Of a DNA stretch of 29,208 nucleotides, positions 14,833 to 21,863 are shown piece by piece. Each line of letters starts with the position of its first letter. The first letter of the stretch is position 1. The stretch is from JAAYCB01 sp012744395. Its GTDB lineage: Bacteria > Planctomycetota > Planctomycetia > Pirellulales > Thermoguttaceae. The notes under the pieces were generated by a model. The model was not told where the DNA came from. It worked only from the letters and a program-made list of their open reading frames with translations, and ran no database searches. The position numbers and the translations under genes are program-made. The stretch covers positions 1 to 29,208 of the forward strand of contig JAQVNJ010000077.1 in NCBI GenBank assembly GCA_028703175.1, given 5' to 3'.

Positions 14833-16110
14833 CTATTTGCGCGGCTCGATCACGTCCTTGCCGACCACCGCGCGGAGCGGTTCGGGGATCGCGACCGAAC
14901 CGTCGGCCTGCTGGTGGTTCTCCAGCACGGCGATCAGGGCCCGGCTGATGGCGATCGCCGTGCCGTTGAGCGTGTGAACGAACCGCGTGCCTTTTTCGCC
15001 CTTGACCTTGAACCGGGCGTTGAGCCGCCGGGCCTGGTAGTCGGTGCAATTCGACGTGCTGGTCACTTCGCCGAAGCCGCCCCGCCCGGGAAGCCAGGCT
15101 TCCAGGTCGTATTTGCGATAGGCCGGTCCGCCCAGGTCGCCCGTGGCCGTGTCGACGACCCGGTAGGGAATCGCCAGCCCATCGAACAGCCGGCATTCCA
15201 GCTCGCGGAGATATTCGAGCATCGCTTCGCTGTCGTCGGGCAGGGTGAAGGCGAACATCTCGACCTTGGTGAACTGGTGCACGCGGAACAGCCCCCGGCT
15301 TTCCTTCCCGTGCGCGCCGGCCTCGGTGCGGAAGCAATGGCTGACGCCGCAGAGCTTCAGCGGCAGCGCCTCGGCGTCGACGGTCTGCCCGGCCAGCAGG
15401 CCGCCGAGCGTGATCTCCGCCGTGGCGATCAGGCTCAGGTTCTGGTTTTCGATGCTGTAGATTTGCGTCTCCGGCCCGCGGGGGATGTAGCCGGTCCCCT
15501 CGAGAATCTGGTTCGAGGCCAAATCGGGCGTGGTCATCGGCGTGAAGCCTTCGCCAATCAGCAGCCCCAGCGCGTAGCGCTGGAGGGCCAGTTCCAGCAG
15601 CACCGCTTCGTTCTTGAGGAAGTAGAACCCGTGGCCGGCGACCCGGGCCCCCCCTGCGAAGTCGATCAGGTCGAGCCGTTCCGCCAGTTCCACGTGGTCG
15701 AGCGGCTCGAAATCGAACTCCGGCAGCGGGGTCTTGCCGCGGCCAACTTCGCGGTTCGCCTGGTCGTCGCGGCCGCGCGGGGCGTCCGGATGCGACATAT
15801 TGGGAATCCAGCGGTGGATCGCCTCCTGCTCGGCGGCCAGCGCATCGAGCTCGGCGCGGAGCTGGCCGGTCCGCTCGCGGAGCTGGCGGCCCTCCTCCTT
15901 GCGGGCCTCGCGCTCGGTGGCGTCCTTTGCCTGGCCGATCGACTTGGAAACCTCGTTGGCCCGGCGATTGAGATTCTCGACCTCGGCCTGTCTTTCCCGC
16001 CGCAGGCCCTCCAGGGCCAGGAACCGGTCAACGTCGGCCGCGACGCCGCGGTCGCGGCAGTTCCGCTTGACGGCCTCGGAGTTCTCAACGATGAATTTGC
16101 GATCCAGCAT
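14833..16110 (-). CDS. serS: Serine--tRNA ligase
   Basis: A protein of 425 residues, normal for bacterial SerRS. It charges tRNA-Ser (and tRNA-Sec where present) with serine using ATP in the cytoplasm. The N-terminal MLDRKFIVENSEAVKRNCRDRG leads into the long antiparallel coiled coil that holds the tRNA variable arm (about 28-100). The class II core has IATAEITLGGLL (the TAE serine-binding loop), motif 2 FRTEAGAHGKESRGLFRVHQF and motif 3 NGTAIAISRALIAVLENHQ. The ATG at 16110 is chosen because the normal SerRS start matches MLDRKF; an in-frame start at 16164 would add 18 residues and overlap the preceding gene. It follows the M20 peptidase gene by 38 bases and is probably co-transcribed. A short hairpin (GCGCAAA / TTTGCGC) spans the stop codon. 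Confidence 0.97.
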   Translation of the reverse strand: MLDRKFIVENSEAVKRNCRDRGVAADVDRFLALEGLRRERQAEVENLNRRANEVSKSIGQAKDATEREARKEEGRQLRERTGQLRAELDALAAEQEAIHRWIPNMSHPDAPRGRDDQANREVGRGKTPLPEFDFEPLDHVELAERLDLIDFAGGARVAGHGFYFLKNEAVLLELALQRYALGLLIGEGFTPMTTPDLASNQILEGTGYIPRGPETQIYSIENQNLSLIATAEITLGGLLAGQTVDAEALPLKLCGVSHCFRTEAGAHGKESRGLFRVHQFTKVEMFAFTLPDDSEAMLEYLRELECRLFDGLAIPYRVVDTATGDLGGPAYRKYDLEAWLPGRGGFGEVTSTSNCTDYQARRLNARFKVKGEKGTRFVHTLNGTAIAISRALIAVLENHQQADGSVAIPEPLRAVVGKDVIEPRK

Positions 16111-16148
16111 GGTTGTGCGTCCCGTCAATGCAATCCGGCGAAGCCGTG

Positions 16149-17504
16149 CTAGAGTTCCGCCCAAAGTCGCGCGCTGGCACGGATGCCGCGGTGGAAGTCG
16201 GCCACGGAAAATCGTTCATTGGGGCTGTGCGCGTTGTCGTCGTCCTGCCCCCAGCCGAGCAGCAGGGTGTCCGCCCCGAGCTTCTCGCGAAGCGTGGCGA
16301 CGATCGGGATCGAGCCGCCTTCCCGCGTCATCACCGGCGCGCGGCCGAAGGCATGCTCCAGCGCCCGGCGGGCGGCCTTCACCCGCGGGCTGTCCAGCGA
16401 CACCAGGAGACTGGGGGCGCCGTGCAGGGGCTCGACCTCGACTACGACTCCGGGCGGAGCGATCTCCGGCAGCATCGCCGCGAGGGCTGCGCCGACCGTT
16501 TCGGGCGATTGGTTGGGGACCAGGCGGAAACTGATCTTGGCCGACGCCTTGTGGGGAATGATCGTCTTGCCCCCCGCACCCTGGTAACCGCTCGTCAGCC
16601 CGCAGATGTCGTACGTGGGCCGCGCCCAGCGGCGTTCGAGCAGCGAGTAGCCCGACTCGCCCCACGTGCCCGACACGCCCGCCTGCTCCAGGTATTGCCG
16701 CTCGTCGAACGGCAGCCCCGCCAACGCTCGCCGCTCCTCGTCCGGCAGCGGGACCACCTCGTCGTAGAAGCCGGGCAATTGGACCCGGCCCGCCTCATCG
16801 ATCAATCCGCTCAGCATCCGCACCAGCGCCAGCGCCGGATTGGTGATCGAACCGCCAAACGAGCCGGAATGGAGATCGCGATCCGGCCCGCGAACCGTGA
16901 CTTCAAAGTAGGCGATCCCCCGCAGCCCGTAGGTGATCGCCGGCTGCCCGGGCGCAAACTGGCCGCCGTCGCTGACGACGATCGCGTCGCAGGCCAGCCG
17001 CTGGGTGTTTGCGGCGATGAATCCGGCCAGGGCCTCGCTGCCGACCTCCTCTTCGCCCTCGATCAGGTACTTCAGGTTGACCGGCAGGCCGCCGCCCGCC
17101 TCGATCCATGCCCGAGCGCTGAACAGGTGGGTCAGCATCTGGCCCTTGTCGTCCGTCGCGCCGCGCGCGTAGATAGATCCGTCGCGGATTTCCGGTTCGA
17201 ACGGGGGCGATCTCCAGAGCTCCAGCGGATCGGCCGGCTGGACGTCGTAATGGCCGTAAACGAGCACCGTGGGCCGCCCCGCGACATGGGGCGACTCGGC
17301 ATAGACGATCGGATGCCCTTCCGTGGCAACCACTTCCGATGTGAGACCGGCCGCGGCCAATTTGTCCGCTACCCAGTGGGCGGCCCGTTCCACGTCGCCC
17401 GCCCGGTCCGGGTCGGCGCTGACGCTCGGAATCCGCAGCAGTTCGAATAGTTCCGCCAGGAATTCGTCACCGTGGCGTTGGAGGTAATCCTCGATCGCGG
17501 ACAT
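16149..17504 (-). CDS. M20 family dipeptidase/peptidase
   Basis: A protein of 451 residues of the M20 zinc peptidase family, closest by eye to the dipeptidase branch (PepV/carnosinase-like, with long LPGFYDEVVPLPDEER insertion). First metal site: VLVYGHYDVQPAD with His85 and Asp87. Bridging Asp118 lies in YARGATDDKGQ. The catalytic and metal Glu pair lies in IEGEEEVGS (149-156). A lid/dimer domain starts near ITYGLRGIAYFEVTVRGPDRDLHSGSFGG, and the last metal His may be in DDNAHSPNE. It should cut short peptides in the cytoplasm. The ATG at 17504 has GGAAGG 9 bases before it; starts further up give an Arg-rich tail unlike the family. It precedes serS and diverges from clpS, so a role in finishing proteolysis products is possible but inferred. 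Confidence 0.92.
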   Translation of the reverse strand: MSAIEDYLQRHGDEFLAELFELLRIPSVSADPDRAGDVERAAHWVADKLAAAGLTSEVVATEGHPIVYAESPHVAGRPTVLVYGHYDVQPADPLELWRSPPFEPEIRDGSIYARGATDDKGQMLTHLFSARAWIEAGGGLPVNLKYLIEGEEEVGSEALAGFIAANTQRLACDAIVVSDGGQFAPGQPAITYGLRGIAYFEVTVRGPDRDLHSGSFGGSITNPALALVRMLSGLIDEAGRVQLPGFYDEVVPLPDEERRALAGLPFDERQYLEQAGVSGTWGESGYSLLERRWARPTYDICGLTSGYQGAGGKTIIPHKASAKISFRLVPNQSPETVGAALAAMLPEIAPPGVVVEVEPLHGAPSLLVSLDSPRVKAARRALEHAFGRAPVMTREGGSIPIVATLREKLGADTLLLGWGQDDDNAHSPNERFSVADFHRGIRASARLWAEL

Positions 17505-17586
17505 GGGCAGCTGCCTTCCAGGGAGATTCGAGTCACCGGGACCCCGCATTGCAGGGGGCGAACCCGCCGCCATCGCGGGCCATCGC

Positions 17587-17616
17587 TTCCCCCGCCGGGA
17601 AACCATCCAATATAAT
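17587..17616 (+). promoter_or_regulatory. Candidate promoter for clpS at a divergent gap
   Basis: A perfect TATAAT (17611-17616) stands in the gap between the M20 peptidase gene and clpS, with only a weak -35 (TTCCCC, 18 bases upstream). On the minus strand TATATT overlaps the same bases and TTGGCC lies 18 bases before it, so both genes may start from this AT-rich spot. Confidence 0.4.
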
Positions 17617-17708
17617 GGGGGTCGATCCCGACGGCCAATGGGGCAAAGGAGAGGTTTTCCTCAAACCGCGTGATTCGACTCAACCGCAGTCAGGGGACGG
17701 GTGCCGCG

Positions 17709-18053
17709 ATGCCGGATGAGCAATCGACCACGGTCGCCGAACCGGTCGAACAGACGCAGACGGATTGCGAGCAGGAGACCAAACGCCAACCGCCGTACCA
17801 TGTCGTCCTCTGGGACGACGACGACCACACGTACGAGTACGTGATCGAAATGATGCTCCGCCTGTTCGGATACCCGTTCGAGCGAGGCTACCAGATCGCC
17901 AAGAAAGTCGATACGGAAGGCAAGGCGGTCGTGATCACGACGACTCTCGAGCACGCCGAACTGAAGCGCGACCAGATTCACGCCTTCGGCCCCGACAAGC
18001 GGATGGCCCGCTGCCGGGGAGCGATGTACGCAACGATCGAATCGGCAGAGTAG
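17709..18053 (+). CDS. clpS: ATP-dependent Clp protease adaptor ClpS, divergent type
   Basis: A protein of 114 residues. ClpS brings proteins with destabilising N-terminal residues to the ClpAP or ClpCP protease. Residues 1-29 are a flexible Glu/Gln/Thr-rich tail of the kind that enters the unfoldase. The folded part from YHVVLWDDDDHTYEYVIEMM aligns without gaps to E. coli ClpS up to the GKA motif. Positions that grip the N-degron differ: Asn34 is Asp36, Met40 is Tyr42 and His66 is Asp68 (KKVDTEGKA), while Asp35 is kept as Asp37. The segment HAELKRDQIHAFGPDKRM is unlike the enterobacterial end. An upstream GTG at 17670 would add 13 residues; the ATG at 17709 is preferred. The family call is firm; the degron specificity probably differs. 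clpA or clpC is not in the window. Confidence 0.92.
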   Translation: MPDEQSTTVAEPVEQTQTDCEQETKRQPPYHVVLWDDDDHTYEYVIEMMLRLFGYPFERGYQIAKKVDTEGKAVVITTTLEHAELKRDQIHAFGPDKRMARCRGAMYATIESAE

Positions 18054-18248
18054 AATAGCCGTCAGCCATCGGCCTACCAATTTGCACAAGCTCCGGCCTT
18101 CCAGCGCCAGACGCCAGATATGACACGAACCACGATTCTCCAACACCCTGCTGTAACCTGCGAGCTGCCCCAAACGCGGGGCAAGCCCTCGCGGCTAACG
18201 GCTATGACCTGTAACCTGATCGCTGACCGCTGACGGCTGACAGCGATT
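18054..18248. repeat. clpS-mtaB gap built of heptamer arrays with hairpin
   Basis: The gap is almost entirely 7-base units. AATAGCC, GTCAGCC and ATCGGCC (18054-18074) begin at the base after the clpS stop. GCCAGAC and GCCAGAT lie at 18106-18119, and CTGTAAC, CTGCGAG and CTGCCCC at 18151-18171. At least seven units run from 18193 to 18241 (GGCTAAC, GGCTATG, then ACCTGTA, ACCTGAT, CGCTGAC twice and GGCTGAC). The first and last arrays are complementary in unit sequence. TGCCCC / GGGGCA (18166-18171, 18178-18183), with outer GCGAG / CTCGC, make a hairpin in the middle. Confidence 0.85.
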
Positions 18249-18253
18249 CACCC

Positions 18254-19516
18254 ATGCCCACGCTGCGGACACTTACGCTCGGATGCAAGGTCAACCAGTA
18301 CGAGACCGAGCTGGTCCGCGAAGGGCTGGCGCGGTTGGGGTTCCGCGACGCCCAGGGAGACGAGCCGGCCGATCTGTGCATCGTCAACACCTGCACGGTG
18401 ACCGCCCAGAGCGATCGGAAGAGCCGCAAGGCGGTCCGCCAGCTGGCGCGAGACAATCCGCGCGCGGAAATCGTCGTCATGGGCTGCTACGCAACGCGTG
18501 CCGCGGAGGCCGTCCGCGCGCTGCCCGGCGTGGTCGAAGTGCTCACGGACAAGCGGCAGATTGCCGATTTTCTGTCGCGCCGGGGCGTGCTCGACGTTCC
18601 CACGGGGATTTCGCGGTTTGGCCATCGCGCGCGGGCCTACGTCAAGGTCCAGGACGGCTGCCGGATGAAGTGCAGCTACTGCATCATCCCTTACGCGCGT
18701 GGCGACCTGTCGAGCCGGCCGCTGGCCGATATCGTCGAAGAGGTGCGGCGATTGGCGGACAGCGGCCATCGGGAAATCGTGCTGGCGGGCATCCACCTGG
18801 GCCACTGGGGATTGGAGTGGCCGGGGGAAAAGCTCGGCCTGGTCGACCTGGTGGAGGCGATCCTCAGGCTGGAAGGCCCCTTCCGCTTGCGACTTTCGAG
18901 CCTCGAGGCTGTCGAAGTCAGCGCCCGGCTGCTGGCACTGATGGCCGAGCACCCCCGGCGCATCTGCCCACATCTCCACCTTTCCATGCAGAGCGGTTCC
19001 GACGCGGTCCTGGCGCGGATGGAGCGGCGATGGGCGTCCGCGCGATTTGTCGAGAAATGCCTGGAAGTCAAGGAATCGCTCCCGGCGCCAGCCCTGACGA
19101 CCGACGTGATTGTCGGATTTCCCGGCGAGACCGAAGCCGATTTCGAGGCCTCTTGCCGCAGGGTCGAACAGGTTGGCTTCTCGAAAGTCCACGTGTTCCG
19201 TTTCAGCCCCCGGCAGGGCACCCCGGCGGCCGAGATGCCCGACCAGATCGATCCGGCTGTCAGACAGCGCCGGGCATCCCACCTGATCGAGCTAGCCGAG
19301 CAGCTTCGCTCCCGGTTCTTTCAGTCGCTCCTTGGGTGCCGGCTCCAAGTCCTTGTCGAATCGGCGGATGCATCCGGCACCGGTGAGTTGCTGGGGACGT
19401 CCGCGCGCTATGCTCCGGTAGCCACGAGCGGTCCGGCGGACCTCGTCGGGCGCCTGGCGGAGGTCGAGGCCCGCGGGGCGACCGGCGAGGGAGTCGCGGG
19501 CAGGCTGATTGGCTAA
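18254..19516 (+). CDS. mtaB: tRNA t6A37 methylthiotransferase MtaB
   Basis: A protein of 420 residues, normal for the family. MtaB is a radical-SAM enzyme that adds a methylthio group to C2 of t6A at position 37 of ANN-decoding tRNAs, stabilising codon pairing. The N-terminal UPF0004 domain carries the three Cys of the auxiliary 4Fe-4S cluster: Cys11 (TLGCKVNQYE), Cys47 (NTCTVT) and Cys78 (MGCYA). The radical-SAM cluster is DGCRMKCSYC (Cys136, Cys140, Cys143) followed by IIPYARG. HLHLSMQSGSDAVLARM and TTDVIVGFPGETEADFE are typical of the barrel. The C-terminal region is a reduced TRAM-like domain ending GRLIG. The TLGCKVNQYE start type separates MtaB from MiaB and RimO. The upstream gap consists of heptamer repeats. 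The assignment is strong. Confidence 0.93.
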   Translation: MPTLRTLTLGCKVNQYETELVREGLARLGFRDAQGDEPADLCIVNTCTVTAQSDRKSRKAVRQLARDNPRAEIVVMGCYATRAAEAVRALPGVVEVLTDKRQIADFLSRRGVLDVPTGISRFGHRARAYVKVQDGCRMKCSYCIIPYARGDLSSRPLADIVEEVRRLADSGHREIVLAGIHLGHWGLEWPGEKLGLVDLVEAILRLEGPFRLRLSSLEAVEVSARLLALMAEHPRRICPHLHLSMQSGSDAVLARMERRWASARFVEKCLEVKESLPAPALTTDVIVGFPGETEADFEASCRRVEQVGFSKVHVFRFSPRQGTPAAEMPDQIDPAVRQRRASHLIELAEQLRSRFFQSLLGCRLQVLVESADASGTGELLGTSARYAPVATSGPADLVGRLAEVEARGATGEGVAGRLIG

Positions 19517-19545
19517 CCCCCCACGCGGGCGGATTCAAATCGGAC

Positions 19546-19574
19546 TGGAACACCCCGTCGCCATCTGCTACACT
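19546..19574 (+). promoter_or_regulatory. Weak extended -10 promoter candidate
   Basis: TGCTACACT (19566-19574) matches an extended -10 element; TGGAAC 17 bases upstream of TACACT is a poor -35 (3 of 6). It would serve the SPOR-like protein gene at 19655. Confidence 0.25.
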
Positions 19575-19654
19575 CCCGGCCACTTTTCGGACCCGTGGCA
19601 GGAAGCCCAGCGGGGCTGCAACCTGAACCCGCTGGAAAACGCAAGGAGCGCGTA

Positions 19655-20794
19655 ATGGACGGGAAGCCAGTCGGATTGCTCGGAATGGTTGTTCTCTTGG
19701 CCAGCCTGATTGCCGCCGGCTCCTCGGGACCGCGGCAGGCGATCGCCGGCCCGCTCGACAGCCTCTTCGCCACCGCCAAGGTCGAGGCGGACCCGAACAA
19801 GGACTACGAACTGACGGAATCGAACGGGCCCTGGCTGGTCATGGCGTGCAGCTTCTCCGGCCCCCATGCCTACGAGCAAGCGCACGAATTGGCGATCGAA
19901 CTCCGCCAGAAGTACAAGCTCCCCGCATACCTCTACAAGAAGACCTTTGAGCACCGGGTCGGCGACGGCGGCCGCGGCGTCGATCAGTTTGGCGATCCAA
20001 TCCCCCTGCGATACCAGAAAGGCGACGAGACAACCGAAATCGCCGTGCTCGTGGGCGACTATCCCACCGTCGACGACGAGCGGGCGCAGAAGACCCTGGA
20101 TCGCATCAAGCAGACAAGCCCCGATTGCCTGAAACTCGATCCCACGCGGCCGACCGCGCGAAACCTGGCCAGCTGGCGCTTGTTCTTCGGCATGGCACAC
20201 GACGCGGAGAAGAAGAAAGGGCCGATGTGGAAGGCCTTCATGGTTGCCAATCCGCTCCTGCCGAAGGAATACTACGCCCCCCAGGGCCTGGAAAAGTTCA
20301 TTGTCGACCTCAACCAGGATAGTCCCCACAGCCTGCTGAAATGCCCCGGCAGGTATACCGTTCAAGTCGCCCATTTCACGGGCCATGTCGAAATCGACCA
20401 GAAAAAGGTCCAGTCGATCCTCAACAGCAAACACTTCGACAGCAAACTCGACGAGGCGGGAGACAAGGCCGCGCGCCTCGCCAAAGCGCTTCGCAAGGAA
20501 GGCTACGAAGCCTACGAGTTCCATGATCGCTATGCGAGTATCGTCACGGTCGGCAGTTACGATTCCGTGGGGACGCCAAGGCCGGATGGAAAGATCGAGA
20601 TCAATCCGCAGATCCTCAAGGTGATGGAGACCTTCAGCGCCAAGCGGACCAGGCCTCTGCCGGGACATCCGGAGGGCGTAATGCAGCCGGTCACCTTCGC
20701 CGGGATCCCCCTCGACATGCAGCCGATACCGGTCGAGGTGCCCAAGGCCTCGATCAGCAGCAGCTACGGCGCGAAGCTGCTGGGCCTGAATTAG
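19655..20794 (+). CDS. Secreted protein with two SPOR-like units
   Basis: A protein of 379 residues, not matched to a named family. The N-terminus MDGKPVGLLGMVVLLASLIAAGS is a signal peptide or membrane anchor with a likely cleavage near AIAG (about 29-32). Two regions repeat a pattern of strand, long amphipathic helix, strand: 58-165 (GPWLVMACSFSGPHAYEQAHELAIELRQKY ... EIAVLVGDYPTVDDERAQKTLDRIK) and 234-315 (YTVQVAHFTGHVEI ... AARLAKALRKEGYEAYEFHDRYASIVTVGSYDS). This matches the WxVQVGSF / YRVxVGxF layout of SPOR domains, which bind denuded peptidoglycan at division sites. The last 60 residues are Pro-rich and unassigned. The ATG at 19655 has AAGGAG 6 bases before it; an ATG 60 bases upstream would place a charged stretch before the signal. 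A cell-envelope role is plausible, but the SPOR call is inference. The stop codon touches a repeat element. Confidence 0.7.
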   Translation: MDGKPVGLLGMVVLLASLIAAGSSGPRQAIAGPLDSLFATAKVEADPNKDYELTESNGPWLVMACSFSGPHAYEQAHELAIELRQKYKLPAYLYKKTFEHRVGDGGRGVDQFGDPIPLRYQKGDETTEIAVLVGDYPTVDDERAQKTLDRIKQTSPDCLKLDPTRPTARNLASWRLFFGMAHDAEKKKGPMWKAFMVANPLLPKEYYAPQGLEKFIVDLNQDSPHSLLKCPGRYTVQVAHFTGHVEIDQKKVQSILNSKHFDSKLDEAGDKAARLAKALRKEGYEAYEFHDRYASIVTVGSYDSVGTPRPDGKIEINPQILKVMETFSAKRTRPLPGHPEGVMQPVTFAGIPLDMQPIPVEVPKASISSSYGAKLLGLN

Positions 20795-20928
20795 CCCGGA
20801 TGATTCACGAGCCGGGGATTCTTTGACAACGTCCGCTATCGAAACCCGAAGCGTAAGCGAGGCGAACTCGGGTCAGCCGCCCTCGCTTACGCTTCGGGTG
20901 AACGATCGGCTGATGAACAATCCGGGCT
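20793..20928. repeat. Nested inverted-repeat element (MITE- or REPIN-like)
   Basis: Outer ends AGCCCGGATGATTCACGA (20793-20810) and TGATGAACAATCCGGGCT (20911-20928) are inverted copies with 4 mismatches in 18. Inside them, ACCCGAAGCGTAAGCGAGG (20844-20862) and CCTCGCTTACGCTTCGGGT (20881-20899) are a perfect 19-base inverted repeat with an 18-base loop. The left end overlaps the TAG stop of the preceding gene (20792-20794). There is no coding capacity. Confidence 0.82.
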
Positions 20929-20980
20929 GGCAGCAGCGCCCCGGCGCGTCGCAACCAGCGCCTCAATCGCCATTTTTTCG

Positions 20981-21090
20981 GGCAAGGTTCCAAACCCCAG
21001 GTTCAAGGTCCAACTTCCCCCAATCCGGCGATCCTGAGGGTCAACCCTCGCCCACGCCCGGCCATGGGCAATTCAGCCGTGAACCTTGCC
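20981..21090. repeat. Second GGCAAGGTTC / GAACCTTGCC inverted element
   Basis: GGCAAGGTTC (20981-20990) and GAACCTTGCC (21081-21090) are exact inverted copies. After the left arm the sequence keeps a 7-base period (CCCCAGG, TTCAAGG, TCCAACT). The arms are the same as those of the element at 781-888. The right arm is 28 bases before the rdgB start, so the element lies in the rdgB leader. Confidence 0.75.
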
Positions 21091-21118
21091 GACTTCCGCC
21101 CCCGAAGGATTCTCCCCG

Positions 21119-21745
21119 ATGACCAGCCAGAGGCCGACCCTTGTCCTCGGAACGCGCAACCGCAAGAAGGGCATGGAATTGGCGGAGCTGTTCGAGCCGC
21201 TGGGGCTGACGGTGCGGACGCTGGCCGATGTCGACAATCCGATCGAGGTCCGCGAGGACGGCGAGACGTTCGCGGCCAACGCCGCCTTGAAGGCGATCGG
21301 CCAGGCCAGGCATCTGGACGCCTGGGTCCTCGGCGAAGACAGCGGGCTGAAGGTCGATGCCCTCGGCGGGGCGCCGGGCATCTATTCCGCGCGATTCTCC
21401 GGCCTTAAGGCAACCGACCTCTCGAACAACCGCTTGCTGCTCGAAAAGCTCGCCGCCACGCCCAGCGAGCAACGCAGCGCACACTACGTCTGCCACATGA
21501 CGCTCAGCGACCCCCGCGGCGAAATCCGCGCCGAAGCGGACGGGATTTGCCGCGGGCGGATCATCGGTGAACCCCGCGGCGGCCACGGGTTCGGCTACGA
21601 CCCCCTCTTCGAAGTCGTGGAATATCACCAGACCTTCGGCCAACTCGGGCCACGCGCCAAGGCGGTGCTCAGCCACCGCTCCCGCGCCGCGCGGCGGCTG
21701 ATCCCCCAGCTGATCGCCTTGCTCGACTCCGGGCAATGGCGCTAG
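21119..21745 (+). CDS. rdgB: Non-canonical purine NTP pyrophosphatase (RdgB/HAM1)
   Basis: A protein of 208 residues, normal for the family. It hydrolyses ITP, dITP and XTP to monophosphates and keeps deaminated purines out of DNA and RNA. The N-terminus PTLVLGTRNRKKGMELAELF is the substrate-binding S/T-N-x-x-K motif in the form TRNRKK. The catalytic and metal region follows: VREDGETFAANAALKA, then VLGEDSGLKVDALGGAPGIYSARFSG. The C-terminal base pocket is HGFGYDPLFEV, followed by KAVLSHRSRAARRL, the conserved SHR end. The ATG at 21119 has GAAGGA 9 bases before it; an ATG at 21086 would lie inside the repeat element. It is a single gene between repeats, 118 bases before copA. The assignment is strong. 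Confidence 0.95.
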   Translation: MTSQRPTLVLGTRNRKKGMELAELFEPLGLTVRTLADVDNPIEVREDGETFAANAALKAIGQARHLDAWVLGEDSGLKVDALGGAPGIYSARFSGLKATDLSNNRLLLEKLAATPSEQRSAHYVCHMTLSDPRGEIRAEADGICRGRIIGEPRGGHGFGYDPLFEVVEYHQTFGQLGPRAKAVLSHRSRAARRLIPQLIALLDSGQWR

Positions 21746-21863
21746 CGGCAAGGCTTCGCTGCGCAGCGCCATCCGCGTAGGATTACATCGGTCCCCAACT
21801 GGCGGCTGACCGCCGGCCGCCGGCGCCCTTTAGCCTGCCCGCTCCAAACGAAGGTCTCAGTCA

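Noticed and set aside
12827..14977. A 716-codon plus-strand open frame opposite the DUF1553 gene
   Set aside because: It spans parts of two neighbouring genes and has low-complexity Arg-rich sequence; the minus-strand DUF1549/DUF1553 motifs are clear.
18054..18253. CRISPR-like array between clpS and mtaB
   Set aside because: Units are 7 bases, degenerate and contiguous, without spacers of constant length; no cas gene is nearby.
19517..19560. Possible tRNA T-arm (GGATTCAAATC)
   Set aside because: No acceptor stem, anticodon arm or CCA end at the right distances.
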